A DNA stretch of 64,000 bases from Comamonas odontotermitis (GTDB lineage Bacteria; Pseudomonadota; Gammaproteobacteria; Burkholderiales; Burkholderiaceae_C), in assembly GCF_020080045.1 (NCBI RefSeq), contig NZ_CP083451.1:1550001-1614000 (forward strand), written 5' to 3'. The notes beneath the pieces are model-generated. The model was not told where the DNA came from, made no database searches, and saw only the letters and a program-made list of their open reading frames with translations. The position numbers were made by a program, and so were the translations under genes. Shown piece by piece: positions 26,181 through 34,466 of the stretch (the first letter of the stretch is position 1; each line of letters begins with the position of its first letter).

Positions 26181-26324
26181 GGCTTTGCAAGGCCTTAGCG
26201 CAAGACGAGGGCGGCATTGTAGCTATGGATTTTGTAGTCGCCTGTCCGCTGCGTTTCGCGCAAAGGGCGCAATCAAAGTCAACTCCCGTCCTGACAGTGG
26301 CCTGGCAGCCCATCGCATAGCGCC

Positions 26325-27827
26325 CTAGCGGCGCAGCGTTGTCCGCAGCCTGCGCCAGCCCACCACCACGCCGGTGGCGCTGAGCAGCAGCCCGCCTAGG
26401 CTCAGCACGATCAGCAATACATCCCACAGCGGGCGGCGCTCCAGCAGCGGCAGCCAGTCCCAGCTGTGCAGCATGGCAAACAGCCAGCGGTTGGCGCGGC
26501 GGTGGCTGTCGAGGCTGCCCAGAACCGCTCCGGTGCGCGGATCGACATGTACCCAGGTGCGGTTGGCGTCGTCAAACACCACGCGCCAGATGGGCAGGGG
26601 CTTGTCGCTGCCGCCCGTCATGCTGTGTTCGGTGCGGGTGTAGTAGTACAGATCGTAGGCGCTCAGTGTGTCGATGCGCGCCACGGGCGCAGCCAGCAGG
26701 CGGGGCAGGGCAGCGCGCAGCGCGTCGGTGTCCACATGCCAGGGCTGCGCCGTGCGGGCATCGAGCAGTTGCGCGGTGGTGCTGGCGCCATAGGCCTGTA
26801 CCACGGGCTGGCCCAGTACCATGGTCCAGCGCAACTCGCGCGTGCCGGGGCCTGCGGCCTGCAGCAGTTGCTCCGGGGTGGCGCTGGCGCCCAGGTCTGC
26901 CAATGCCTTGCCATGCAGCGCGGCTGCCTGCACGGGAGGCGCGCCGCTGCTCAGCACCTTCCAGGGGTTCATCGACATCAGGCCGCTGAAGATCCAGGTG
27001 AGGGTGACGGCGGCAAACAGCAGACCGCTGATGTGGTGCCAGCGCATCAGGCGGCCGGGGTAGGGCGTGCGGCGTCCATTGCGGTAGCGGGTGCCAAAGC
27101 GCCAGCGCATCACCCCCACCACGCTGCCGGTGATGGCGCCTGCGATGCCCAGGATGGAGAGCCACACGACCGTATCGTTCCAGTACCTGTCGAGCACGCC
27201 GCCGCGCAGCGGATAGAGCCAGTGCAGCCAGGCGCCCGCATAGTTCCAGGCGCGCTCGCTGCGGGTGGCATCGCGCACCACATCGCCCGAGCGGCCCGAT
27301 ACATAGAGCCAGGTGCCATCGGCCAGCGCCACCTTGTGCAGTGGCCGGTGGGCATCGAGCGCGCGCGAATGGGTGGCTGCGTCTTCCTCCAGGGTGCCCA
27401 GGTACGTGAGTTGGCCGCTGCCGCCCGCCCAGGCTGCAGCGCTGGCGAGGGCCGTGGCTTCGTCGGCGGCAGGCAGGATGCGGCCGGTGCGCGCATCCAC
27501 CACCACAGTTCCCGCGCCTGCCTTCTGATGCACACCTTTTGCCGGGGTGAGCTGGTAGAGCGGCTGGCCTGCGCGGCTGGCAGACAGCCGCAGCTCCCCC
27601 AAGGGCTGCTGCCACCCGGCCAGGTGGAGCGCCTGCCGGGGTGGCAGAAGCCCCGCCTCGGCCTGGAGGGCAGGCAGGTGGGCGAGACGTTCGTGCGCGG
27701 TGAGCTTGGGGTAGCCCACGTACATCATCACCACGCCCGATACGAACCACATCGCAAACAGCAGGCACAGCGCAATGCCCAGCCAGCGGTGCGTCACATA
27801 CCACCAGCGCTTGAGGGATCGTGCCAT
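26325..27827 (-). CDS. PepSY-associated membrane protein (metal-reductase type)
   Basis: The gene encodes 500 residues. The N-terminus RWWYVTHRWLGIALCLLFAMWFVSGVVMMYVGYP is the first helix of the PepSY-TM family, with its conserved His-Arg-Trp, and three further helices lie near 210-245, 275-290 and 455-480. Large periplasmic loops contain PepSY-like segments such as WRVVFDDANRTWVHVDPRTG. These proteins are often encoded beside TonB-dependent receptors and are thought to be heme-containing ferric or cupric reductases, or iron-uptake partners. Here the gene starts 4 bases after the TonB receptor stop, so both are one transcription unit. Confidence 0.88.
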   Translation of the reverse strand: MARSLKRWWYVTHRWLGIALCLLFAMWFVSGVVMMYVGYPKLTAHERLAHLPALQAEAGLLPPRQALHLAGWQQPLGELRLSASRAGQPLYQLTPAKGVHQKAGAGTVVVDARTGRILPAADEATALASAAAWAGGSGQLTYLGTLEEDAATHSRALDAHRPLHKVALADGTWLYVSGRSGDVVRDATRSERAWNYAGAWLHWLYPLRGGVLDRYWNDTVVWLSILGIAGAITGSVVGVMRWRFGTRYRNGRRTPYPGRLMRWHHISGLLFAAVTLTWIFSGLMSMNPWKVLSSGAPPVQAAALHGKALADLGASATPEQLLQAAGPGTRELRWTMVLGQPVVQAYGASTTAQLLDARTAQPWHVDTDALRAALPRLLAAPVARIDTLSAYDLYYYTRTEHSMTGGSDKPLPIWRVVFDDANRTWVHVDPRTGAVLGSLDSHRRANRWLFAMLHSWDWLPLLERRPLWDVLLIVLSLGGLLLSATGVVVGWRRLRTTLRR

Positions 27828-27831
27828 GGCC

Positions 27832-30102
27832 TCAGAACCTCACGCGCAGCGTTACATCGGCCGTGCGCGGCGCGCCCAGGTAGGCCATCGTGCCCACATT
27901 GGCGGCGTAGACCTTGTCGGTCACGTTGCGCACGCGGGCGACCACGGTGGTGTTGCGGCTCCATTGGTAGCTGGCGCCCAGGTCGAGCAGGGTGTAGGCG
28001 CTCCAGGTCTGGGTATTGGCGGCATCGGCATAGACCTTGCCCACATGGCGCAGGCCGGCGTTGAACTGCCACCGCGGGCCCGCGCGGTAGGAAGTCCACA
28101 GGTTGGCGACCACGCGCGGCGTATTGGTGGGCGTCTTGCCTGCGAGCGATATGCCGCTCTGCGTGAAGTCGTCGTACTGCGCATCCACCAGCGCCACATT
28201 GCCTTGCACCGACCAGGCCCGGGTGGGCTGCAGGCCCATGGCCAGTTCCACCCCGCGCGACGACTGCTGGCCTACCAGTAGCGTCTGGCTCGGCTGGTTC
28301 GGGTCCTGCGTGGCGATGTTGTTGCGCTGCAGGTGGTAGAGGGCCACCGTGGCCGTGCCCTTGCCCTGCCAGAAATCCAGCTTGCTGCCCAGCTCCACCT
28401 GGCGGCCGGTGGTGAGGGCGCTGTTGTTGCGCACGTCGGCAAACGACGCGGTGGTGAGCACGCCCGAGGGCGGATCGGCCGCTGTGGCGTACTGCGCGTA
28501 CAGGTTGGCGCCCGGCGCCACATCCCATACCAGGGCGAGGCGGCCGGTGGTGGGCTGGTAGCTGCGCGAGAATTCGGCCGGGTTGGTGGCAGTCACTTCA
28601 CGGCGGTTGGTCAGGTCCAGATCGATGCGCTCGTGCCGCAGTGCGCTCACCAGGTGCAGGGTGGGCGCGAGCTGGGTGCGGTTTTCGGCGTACAGCGCCA
28701 CGGTGGTCACGCGGTTTTCGCGGTCCGGGCGAAAACCCGGTGCCATGCCCGGTATGTCGAAGAAGTGCTCGGTGCTGAAATCGTACGGATCGACAGTGCT
28801 GACGGTGGTGGACAGGCTATTGGGAAAGCGCGTCTGCCGGTTCACGCTTACATCCAGGCCAAAGGCCCAGTCGCTGCGCAGGCTTGCCAGCTCGCTTTGG
28901 TACTGGCCATCGACGCGGTTGCCTACCAGCCGCTGCTGGTGGCGCTGCAGCAGGGGGGACGAACGCAGCACGGCGGTGTTGTCCGGGTTGAAGCGGTAGA
29001 CCTCCACATTGCGGTAATCGCGCAGTGCGTCGTAGGCGTAGAAGGTGTTTTTCAACTGCAGCCGGTCATTCACCCGCCAATCGGTCAGCGAGCGCAGCCA
29101 CTGCACCCGCTGGGCGTACAGGCCGTCCTGGCTGTTGTAGTTCTTGAAGCGCGTGCCCGGGTCGATCCGCAGCGTGCCCACCATGGGGTTGAGCAGTGGC
29201 GTACCCCAGTAAGGCCGGTCCACCCGCTCGTGCTGGGCTTCGTAGGCGAGGGTGTGGGTGACGCCGCTGCCCAGGTCCGACAGCAGCGAGGCAGCCAGCT
29301 GCGTGGCCTCGGCCCGGGTGCCTTGCGTCCAGCCATGGGCGTTGCGGTGGTTCAGGTCCAGGCGCAGGTAGTGGTCGCCCGCTCCCGTACCGTCGCCTGC
29401 CACGCGCCGGTTGATGCCGACGGACGCTTCCTTGGCGGCGTGGCTGCCCAGGCGCAGCTGGCCTTCGCTGAAATCGCTGCGCTCGGCCAGCTTGGTGATG
29501 ATGTTGATGGTGCCGCCCACGCCCCCTGCGCCATACAGAAAGCTGCTGGCGCCGCCGATGGCTTCGACGCGGTCGTAGATCCAGCTGTCCACCGGGCGCG
29601 CTGCAATGCCGTATTGCACATTGATGCCGTTGAAGAGTTGGTTGAGCGAGCTGCCGCCAAAGCCGCGCCAGCTCACCCCGACGTTTCCGGGCGCATCGTG
29701 CGCGGTCACGCCGGGAATGCTCTTGAGCATCTCCTGTGTATTGGTGGCGCCTCGCTCTTCGATGGTGGCGCGGTCCACCACCGTCACCGCAGCCGGTGTG
29801 TCGCGCACCGTCAGGCCCAGGCGGCTGCCGGTGGCTGCAGGGGCGCCCAGGTTCAGCGTGCCATTGGGGCGCTCGGCACTGCCTTGCACCGTGACGGTGG
29901 GCAGTTCTGCTTCATGGGCGGGTGTTTCAGGAGTGGAGGCTGATTGCGGTTGCGATGGAGATTGCGCGCTGGCTGCAAGGGGCAAGGCGCCCAGCGCCAT
30001 CCAGGCCGCCAGGCCAAGGGCCGAAAAAGCAACGCCATGGGGCGCGCGCAAAGCGGTGCGGGCTGGCGCAGGCGGCGCAGCCACAGAGATCAGGGAAGAC
30101 AT
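27832..30102 (-). CDS. TonB-dependent receptor (siderophore/metal type)
   Basis: The gene encodes 756 residues. A signal region up to about residue 46 ends in ASAQ, preceded by a long Ala/Pro-rich start. The TonB-box area reads ELPTVTVQG. The plug domain has RDTPAAVTVVDRATIEERGA, LKSIPGVTAHD and YDRVEAIGGASSFLYGAGG. The rest is the 22-strand barrel, with late motifs PPSGVLTTASFADVRNNSAL, RNVTDKVYAANVG, and the C-terminal aromatic RVRF needed for Bam assembly. It belongs to the siderophore-receptor class. The ligand is not clear. The DUF2946 and PepSY neighbours would also fit copper. A mobile element lies 78 bp upstream. Confidence 0.93.
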   Translation of the reverse strand: MSSLISVAAPPAPARTALRAPHGVAFSALGLAAWMALGALPLAASAQSPSQPQSASTPETPAHEAELPTVTVQGSAERPNGTLNLGAPAATGSRLGLTVRDTPAAVTVVDRATIEERGATNTQEMLKSIPGVTAHDAPGNVGVSWRGFGGSSLNQLFNGINVQYGIAARPVDSWIYDRVEAIGGASSFLYGAGGVGGTINIITKLAERSDFSEGQLRLGSHAAKEASVGINRRVAGDGTGAGDHYLRLDLNHRNAHGWTQGTRAEATQLAASLLSDLGSGVTHTLAYEAQHERVDRPYWGTPLLNPMVGTLRIDPGTRFKNYNSQDGLYAQRVQWLRSLTDWRVNDRLQLKNTFYAYDALRDYRNVEVYRFNPDNTAVLRSSPLLQRHQQRLVGNRVDGQYQSELASLRSDWAFGLDVSVNRQTRFPNSLSTTVSTVDPYDFSTEHFFDIPGMAPGFRPDRENRVTTVALYAENRTQLAPTLHLVSALRHERIDLDLTNRREVTATNPAEFSRSYQPTTGRLALVWDVAPGANLYAQYATAADPPSGVLTTASFADVRNNSALTTGRQVELGSKLDFWQGKGTATVALYHLQRNNIATQDPNQPSQTLLVGQQSSRGVELAMGLQPTRAWSVQGNVALVDAQYDDFTQSGISLAGKTPTNTPRVVANLWTSYRAGPRWQFNAGLRHVGKVYADAANTQTWSAYTLLDLGASYQWSRNTTVVARVRNVTDKVYAANVGTMAYLGAPRTADVTLRVRF

Positions 30103-30180
30103 GGTTCATCCGGGTAAAGCAGGGCGCAGCCACGCACAGCGGCAGGGCCCGGTTGGTTTCAGGCAGGGGAAACGGCTTTA

Positions 30181-30459
30181 GAACGTGTTTACGATCTCTA
30201 CGCAGCCGCGTTGGAGTGCAATCGGGATGAGTCCGAAGCGCTGGGCCGCAGCTTGCACCGGGGTGCAAGCAAGGGACAGCGCGAAGAAATCGCCCGATTT
30301 CACTCCAACCCGGAGGGACAGTGGCTTTGCGGGCGGTCTGCGTTGTTGCAGCGCTTGCCAATAGCTGGCTATTGGCTGCGCACTGCGCCGCTAGGCGCGC
30401 CCCTCGCATCCCATCCCGCAAAGCCGCTGTCGCGGCGCGAGGAGATCGTAAACACGTTC
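30181..30459. mobile_element. MITE-like element, copy 1 (279 bp)
   Basis: The ends are perfect 18-bp inverted repeats: GAACGTGTTTACGATCTC at 30181-30198 and its complement at 30442-30459. 3-bp direct repeats TTA flank it (30178-30180 and 30460-30462). Inside are an inverted repeat of 17 bp with one mismatch (30210-30226 with 30293-30309), a nested 9-2-9 hairpin (30251-30270), and a second hairpin GCCAATAGC/GCTATTGGC (30357-30376) found only in this copy. No open frame of convincing quality is present. The element separates the DUF2946 gene from its TonB receptor partner. Confidence 0.88.
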
Positions 30460-30822
30460 TTACACGGACGGAGGCGGCCCGCGCGGGGGCAGCGGCGCCC
30501 CCACCACGGCTGCAAGACGCGCGGCAACAATGGGCTGCACGGCCCGGCCCAGCGGCTGGGCCTGGGGGAGCTGGGGCATGGTATCGACCCCGGGCAGTGC
30601 CAGCGTGGTCAAACACATCGGGCAATCGAGGTGGTGCGGCGCCTGCGCGCTGTCGTCGCCGCTGTCGCCCACCACCACCAGCTTCATGTCACCGCTGCTG
30701 GAGCAGACCACATCCCACTGCTGTGGCGCGACGATGGGCGAGGCCATGCCCACGCCCAGCGTCAGCGCAAACCACACCAGCACGAGGCGGGCGGTCAGGC
30801 GGAGTGAGCGAAGGGCTTGCAT
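30460..30822 (-). CDS. DUF2946 protein
   Basis: The gene encodes 120 residues. An N-terminal hydrophobic segment (RLTARLVLVWFALTLGVGMAS) acts as a signal or anchor. The central motif HHLDCPMCLTTLALPG, with Cys-x-x-Cys, is the hallmark of DUF2946, and its neighbour genes suggest metal handling. The protein ends in RGPPPSV, a usual C-terminus for the family. Its TAA stop is the TTA target duplication of the adjacent mobile element, so the coding sequence is not truncated. The gene reads toward the TonB receptor and PepSY genes. Before the insertion they were probably one operon. Confidence 0.82.
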   Translation of the reverse strand: MQALRSLRLTARLVLVWFALTLGVGMASPIVAPQQWDVVCSSSGDMKLVVVGDSGDDSAQAPHHLDCPMCLTTLALPGVDTMPQLPQAQPLGRAVQPIVAARLAAVVGAPLPPRGPPPSV

Positions 30823-30856
30823 GGCGCCGCATTATGCAGGATGAGGGGGGCAGTGG

Positions 30857-30894
30857 CAAAAAAGCCGCCGGGCAATGCCGGGCGGCCAAAAAAC
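30857..30894. terminator. Rho-independent terminator, probably after azoR
   Basis: A GCCGCC/GGGCGGC stem with runs of A before and after it forms a terminator for the minus-strand azoR gene (TTTTTT follows on that strand), with a matching pattern in the other direction. Confidence 0.65.
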
Positions 30895-30963
30895 TGCCGC
30901 AATGGGAGCGGCAGCGTGCGCGGGGGGGCGGAGGGGCTCGCCACCCCGGGCATTTCGTCAGCG

Positions 30964-31599
30964 TCAGGCGGCTTGTGCCTCCAGAACAGGCGTGGCCACG
31001 GCACGGGCGATCTCTGCCTGGCCATTGGCGATGCCGGCGGCACGGGCCTCGGGGCCCATGCCGAGGCCTTCGGCGCGCACAAACTGCACGTCGGTCACGC
31101 CGATGAAGCCGAAAATGGTCTGCAGATAGGTTTCCTGGTGCTCCATGGCGCGGCCCGCTTCGGTGGCCGAGTACTGGCCGCCGCGCGATTCCACCACGAT
31201 CACCTTCTTGTCGCCAGCCAGGCCCTCGGGGCCGTTGGCGGTGTAGCGGAAGGTGCGGCCCGCCTGCAGCACGCGATCGATCCAGGCCTTGAGCTGGCTG
31301 GGAATGGTGAAGTTGTAGAAGGGCGCGCCCATCACCACCACGTCGGCAGCGAGGAACTGGCTCACCAGCTGTTCGCTGATGGCGTTCTGCGCGCGCTGCG
31401 CTTCGGTTGTGGCCTGCTGGCCAGTGCGAAAGCCCAGGGCATCTTCATTCAGGTGGGGGGGCGTGTTCACGGCCAGATCCAGGTACTCCACCTCGGTGTT
31501 GGGGTGAATGGCGACCCAGGCCTTCACGGTCTCCGCTGTCAGTTGGCGGGATACGGAGTTGGCGCTCAGGATGGACGAATCGATGTGCAGCAGTTTCAT
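30964..31599 (-). CDS. azoR: FMN-dependent NADH-azoreductase
   Basis: The gene encodes 211 residues, the normal length. It reduces azo bonds and quinones using NADH and FMN in the cytoplasm. The family opening [20 protein letters not shown] contains the FMN-phosphate site. Further marks are [23 protein letters not shown] and [10 protein letters not shown], and later [15 protein letters not shown]. The gene is divergent from a LysR regulator, which is the arrangement of many quinone-responsive azoreductase pairs. A perfect GTTCTA-4-TAGAAC palindrome lies in the shared region. Confidence 0.95.
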   Translation of the reverse strand: MKLLHIDSSILSANSVSRQLTAETVKAWVAIHPNTEVEYLDLAVNTPPHLNEDALGFRTGQQATTEAQRAQNAISEQLVSQFLAADVVVMGAPFYNFTIPSQLKAWIDRVLQAGRTFRYTANGPEGLAGDKKVIVVESRGGQYSATEAGRAMEHQETYLQTIFGFIGVTDVQFVRAEGLGMGPEARAAGIANGQAEIARAVATPVLEAQAA

Positions 31600-31904
31600 G
31601 GTCTCAAAAATGGAGTCAAAGATGGAAATAGGCGGGCTTGCCGTCGCGGCAGCATGCTGCGCCTTGACCTAGAAATTCTGTCAGGTTTGCCTCGCGCAAT
31701 TGACCCGTAAAAAGGAAATAGATTGTTCTATTTTTAGAACCATGGTGGCAAAATCTAGCCAACTGTCTTGGCCACGCACCGCGTGGGTGCGATGTGGTGC
31801 AGTGCTTTGCATTGGTATCGATTTCGCTATTAAAAATGTAGCTTCTGGCGCTTTTCTGTATTGCGCTCCAAGGCATTCTTATTCATTGTTTCTGAGCCAC
31901 CACC
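31600..31904. promoter_or_regulatory. azoR-lysR divergent control region with a GTTCTA/TAGAAC palindrome
   Basis: This 305-bp spacer separates the divergent azoR and LysR genes. At 31725-31740 is a perfect inverted repeat GTTCTA-TTTT-TAGAAC, the likely LysR site. At about 31830-31870 is a truncated copy of the dispersed repeat (GCTATTAAAAATGTAGCTTCTGGCGC). The rest is AT-rich and would hold both promoters. Confidence 0.6.
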
Positions 31905-32834
31905 ATGATGCACGACCTCAATGACATGTATTACTTTGCCGAAGTGGTGGAGCGCGGCGGCTTTGCTGCTGCGGGCCGCGCGCTGGGCATTCCCAAATCG
32001 CGCCTGTCGCGGCGCATTGCCGAGCTGGAAGGCAAGCTTGGCGTGCGCCTGCTGCAGCGCACCACGCGCCGCCTGTCGCTGACCGACGCGGGGGAAACCT
32101 TTCTGCGCCACTGCCAGTCGGTGCGGGAGGCTGCGCAGAACGCGCAGGCCGCCATCGAACAGACCCAGCGCGAGCCATCGGGCACCGTGCGTGTTTCGTG
32201 CCCGGTCACGCTCAGCCAGGGAATCGTTGGTGCGCTGCTGCCGGAGTTTCTGCGCCGCCACCCCAAGGTGCGCATCGAAATGATGGTGAGCAACCGCACC
32301 ATCAATCTGCTGGAAGAGGGGATCGACGTGGCGCTGCGGGTGCGCGTGTCGCTCGACGACAGCGGCAGCCTCGTCGTCAAGCGCCTGGGCATGACGCGCC
32401 AGGTGCTCGTGGCCAGCCCCGAACTGCTGGCCATCCATGGTGAGCCCACCTCGCCGCAGGATCTGGGCACCAAGCTTCCCACACTGGCGCTCAACAGTGC
32501 CGATGGCCATTCCACGCTGCAACTGCAGACCAGCGCGGGCGAGCCCATGGTGCTGCACCACCAGGCGCGCTATGTGGCCGACGATCTGGTGACGCTGAAA
32601 TACGCGGTGATGGACGGCATCGGCGTGTACTGGATGCCCGACTACATGGTGCGCGAGGAGTTGGAGCGCGGCGATCTGGTGGAGGTACTCAAGGACTGGC
32701 GCCTTCCGGAAGGCATCTTCCACGCAACCTTCGTGTCGCGCCGCAACATGGCACCGGCGCTGCGCGTGTTTCTCGATTACCTGGGCGAGAAACTGCCGCA
32801 GCAGCACCCGCGCCTCATCAACCGGCTGGCGTAG
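31905..32834 (+). CDS. LysR-type regulator, probable azoR activator/repressor
   Basis: The gene encodes 309 residues. The winged helix-turn-helix is at the N-terminus: LNDMYYFAEVVERGGFAAAG, GIPKSRLSRRIAELEGKLG and LLQRTTRRLSLTDAGETFL. The effector domain follows from about residue 90 (VRVSCPVTLSQGIVGALLPE). It lies divergent to azoR, so autoregulation and control of azoR are likely, in response to quinones or related electrophiles. Two ATGs (31905 and 31908) are adjacent, and the choice does not affect function. Confidence 0.9.
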   Translation: MMHDLNDMYYFAEVVERGGFAAAGRALGIPKSRLSRRIAELEGKLGVRLLQRTTRRLSLTDAGETFLRHCQSVREAAQNAQAAIEQTQREPSGTVRVSCPVTLSQGIVGALLPEFLRRHPKVRIEMMVSNRTINLLEEGIDVALRVRVSLDDSGSLVVKRLGMTRQVLVASPELLAIHGEPTSPQDLGTKLPTLALNSADGHSTLQLQTSAGEPMVLHHQARYVADDLVTLKYAVMDGIGVYWMPDYMVREELERGDLVEVLKDWRLPEGIFHATFVSRRNMAPALRVFLDYLGEKLPQQHPRLINRLA

Positions 32835-32915
32835 GTGCTTTCAAATATCAATTAGGTATAACAAAACAAAAAATAATTCGTTGTGGTTTGAAGGGCCGGG
32901 CCGGACAATGCGCCC

Positions 32916-33635
32916 ATGTCTGTCTCCGCTGCCGCTGGCTCCACGGGCTTGAAAGCCGCCCGCACCGCACTGGAAGGTTCCGCCTTGCTGGCGCGCCCGC
33001 TGGTGCGCAGCGCCTCGGCTGAGAGTGCCAGAGGCGCTGAAGACAACGGTGCGGATGTGGGCGCTCAGCCTGTGACGGTCATCATCGTGCCGGGCTGGCG
33101 CAATTCCGGCCCTGGCCACTGGCAAAGCCTGTGGGCCGAGCGCATACCGGGAGCGATCCGGGTGCAGCAACTGGATTGGGCCAAACCCCACCGCGCCGCC
33201 TGGGCAGCCGCCGTGCAGCAGGCGATTCTGGGCGCGCCGCATCCCGTGGTGATTGCCGCGCATTCGCTGGGCTGCATTGCCAGCGTGCATGCGCTTGCCA
33301 GCCTGCCGCCCGAGGCCCTGGCACGTGTGGCGGGGGCCCTGTTCGTGGCGCCGGCCGATCCGGAGCGCCGTGCGCTGTTTGAGGATTTCAGCCCCGTGCC
33401 AGCGCAGCCGCTGCCGTTTGGCAGCATCGTGGCAGCTGGCAGCAACGACCCCTATTGCCCCATCCGCATGGCCAGCGCCTATGCCAAAAGCTGGGCCAGC
33501 ACCTTTGTGCGGGTGCCCGATGGCGGGCACATCAACATCGAATCGGGCCACGGCGAATGGCCGCTGGGCTGGGCCCTGCTGGGCGCCCTGGTGGCGCAGG
33601 CACGGGTGCGGGCGCCCATACGGGCGGTGGCCTGA
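32916..33635 (+). CDS. RBBP9/YdeN-like serine hydrolase
   Basis: The gene encodes 239 residues. The N-terminal 50 residues are Ala/Ser-rich with no fold, so the true start may be later. The core matches the RBBP9/YdeN family: IVPGWRNSGPGHWQSLW, the nucleophile elbow AAHSLG (Ser 117), an acid in AAGSNDPYC, and the catalytic His in VPDGGHINIESGHGEWPLG. The family comprises serine hydrolases of small size (about 180-200 residues), and the substrate is unknown. It is followed by the TRIC-like gene, 102 bases later, on the same strand. Confidence 0.85.
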   Translation: MSVSAAAGSTGLKAARTALEGSALLARPLVRSASAESARGAEDNGADVGAQPVTVIIVPGWRNSGPGHWQSLWAERIPGAIRVQQLDWAKPHRAAWAAAVQQAILGAPHPVVIAAHSLGCIASVHALASLPPEALARVAGALFVAPADPERRALFEDFSPVPAQPLPFGSIVAAGSNDPYCPIRMASAYAKSWASTFVRVPDGGHINIESGHGEWPLGWALLGALVAQARVRAPIRAVA

Positions 33636-33737
33636 GTTGCTGGCTGGCCTGCAAAGCGGGCGCCTTGCCTGTCTCGCGCTTGCGACACAGGGGCAGCACG
33701 GGCGTGCATTCGCTGGCGTTGCGCCGACAATGCCGCC

Positions 33738-34382
33738 ATGGCCATCAACACGCCCCAGATCATTGACACCGCCCGCCAGGTGCTGGAGATTGCGGCGACC
33801 ATTGCGTTTGCGCTCTCGGGGGTGATCAAGGCCGCGCACAAGAAACTCGACGTGGTGGGTGTGTGCGTGGTGGCCTTCATTGCAGCGTTCGGTGGTGGCA
33901 CCCTGCGCGATCTTCTGCTCGACCAGCGGCCCTTCTTCTGGGTGCGGCACGAAAACTTCGTCTGGGTCGTCATGCTGGTGAGCCTGCTGGCCGTGGGCTT
34001 CATGCGCCAGCGGCACTTTGCAGTCACCGAGCGCGCCATGCTCTGGCCCGACATGCTGGGCCTGGGCCTCTTCGCCGCCGTGGGCGTGGACATGGCGGCA
34101 GAGCAGGGCATGTCGCCACTGATGTGCGTGATGATGGGGGTGATCACCGGCGTATTTGGCGGCGTGCTGCGCGACGTGCTGTGCGGCGAGATTCCGCAGG
34201 CCTTCCGCGACCACCAGCCCTATGCCGTGTGTGCCTTCATCGGCGGCTGGGTGGACATCCTGCTGCGCAACTCCCCGGTGCCGGAGATGGCACCCATGCT
34301 GGCCTGCGTGTTCGTCACTGCCGGATTGCGTGCCATTGCCCTGTGGCGGCAGTGGCGCCTTCCGAGCTGGCGCGTGGAGTGA
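33738..34382 (+). CDS. TRIC/UPF0126-type membrane channel protein
   Basis: The gene encodes 214 residues with seven predicted membrane helices in two repeats of the UPF0126 domain. Both repeats carry the glycine-rich motif followed by RD: FGGGTLRDLLL near 51-61 and GVFGGVLRDVLCGEIP near 136-151. The family belongs to the trimeric intracellular cation channel (TRIC) type in prokaryotes, with potassium or amino-acid flux proposed. A terminator for the convergent dehydrogenase gene follows directly. Confidence 0.9.
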   Translation: MAINTPQIIDTARQVLEIAATIAFALSGVIKAAHKKLDVVGVCVVAFIAAFGGGTLRDLLLDQRPFFWVRHENFVWVVMLVSLLAVGFMRQRHFAVTERAMLWPDMLGLGLFAAVGVDMAAEQGMSPLMCVMMGVITGVFGGVLRDVLCGEIPQAFRDHQPYAVCAFIGGWVDILLRNSPVPEMAPMLACVFVTAGLRAIALWRQWRLPSWRVE

Positions 34383-34406
34383 AGGGGCAATGGTTGTGTC
34401 GCGTTG

Positions 34407-34436
34407 AATAAAAAACCACCGCTGCACGGTGGTTGG
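34407..34436 (-). terminator. Rho-independent terminator after the alcohol dehydrogenase gene
   Basis: On the minus strand the stem AACCACCG/CGGTGGTT is followed by TTTTTTATTC, 33 bp after the stop codon. Confidence 0.85.
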
Positions 34437-34466
34437 TGAAGAGAGGATGCAGCGAGGCGCAATGCG

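Noticed and set aside
28333..29943. A long plus-strand frame across the TonB receptor gene
   Set aside because: It is antisense to a well-supported receptor with intact plug and barrel motifs.
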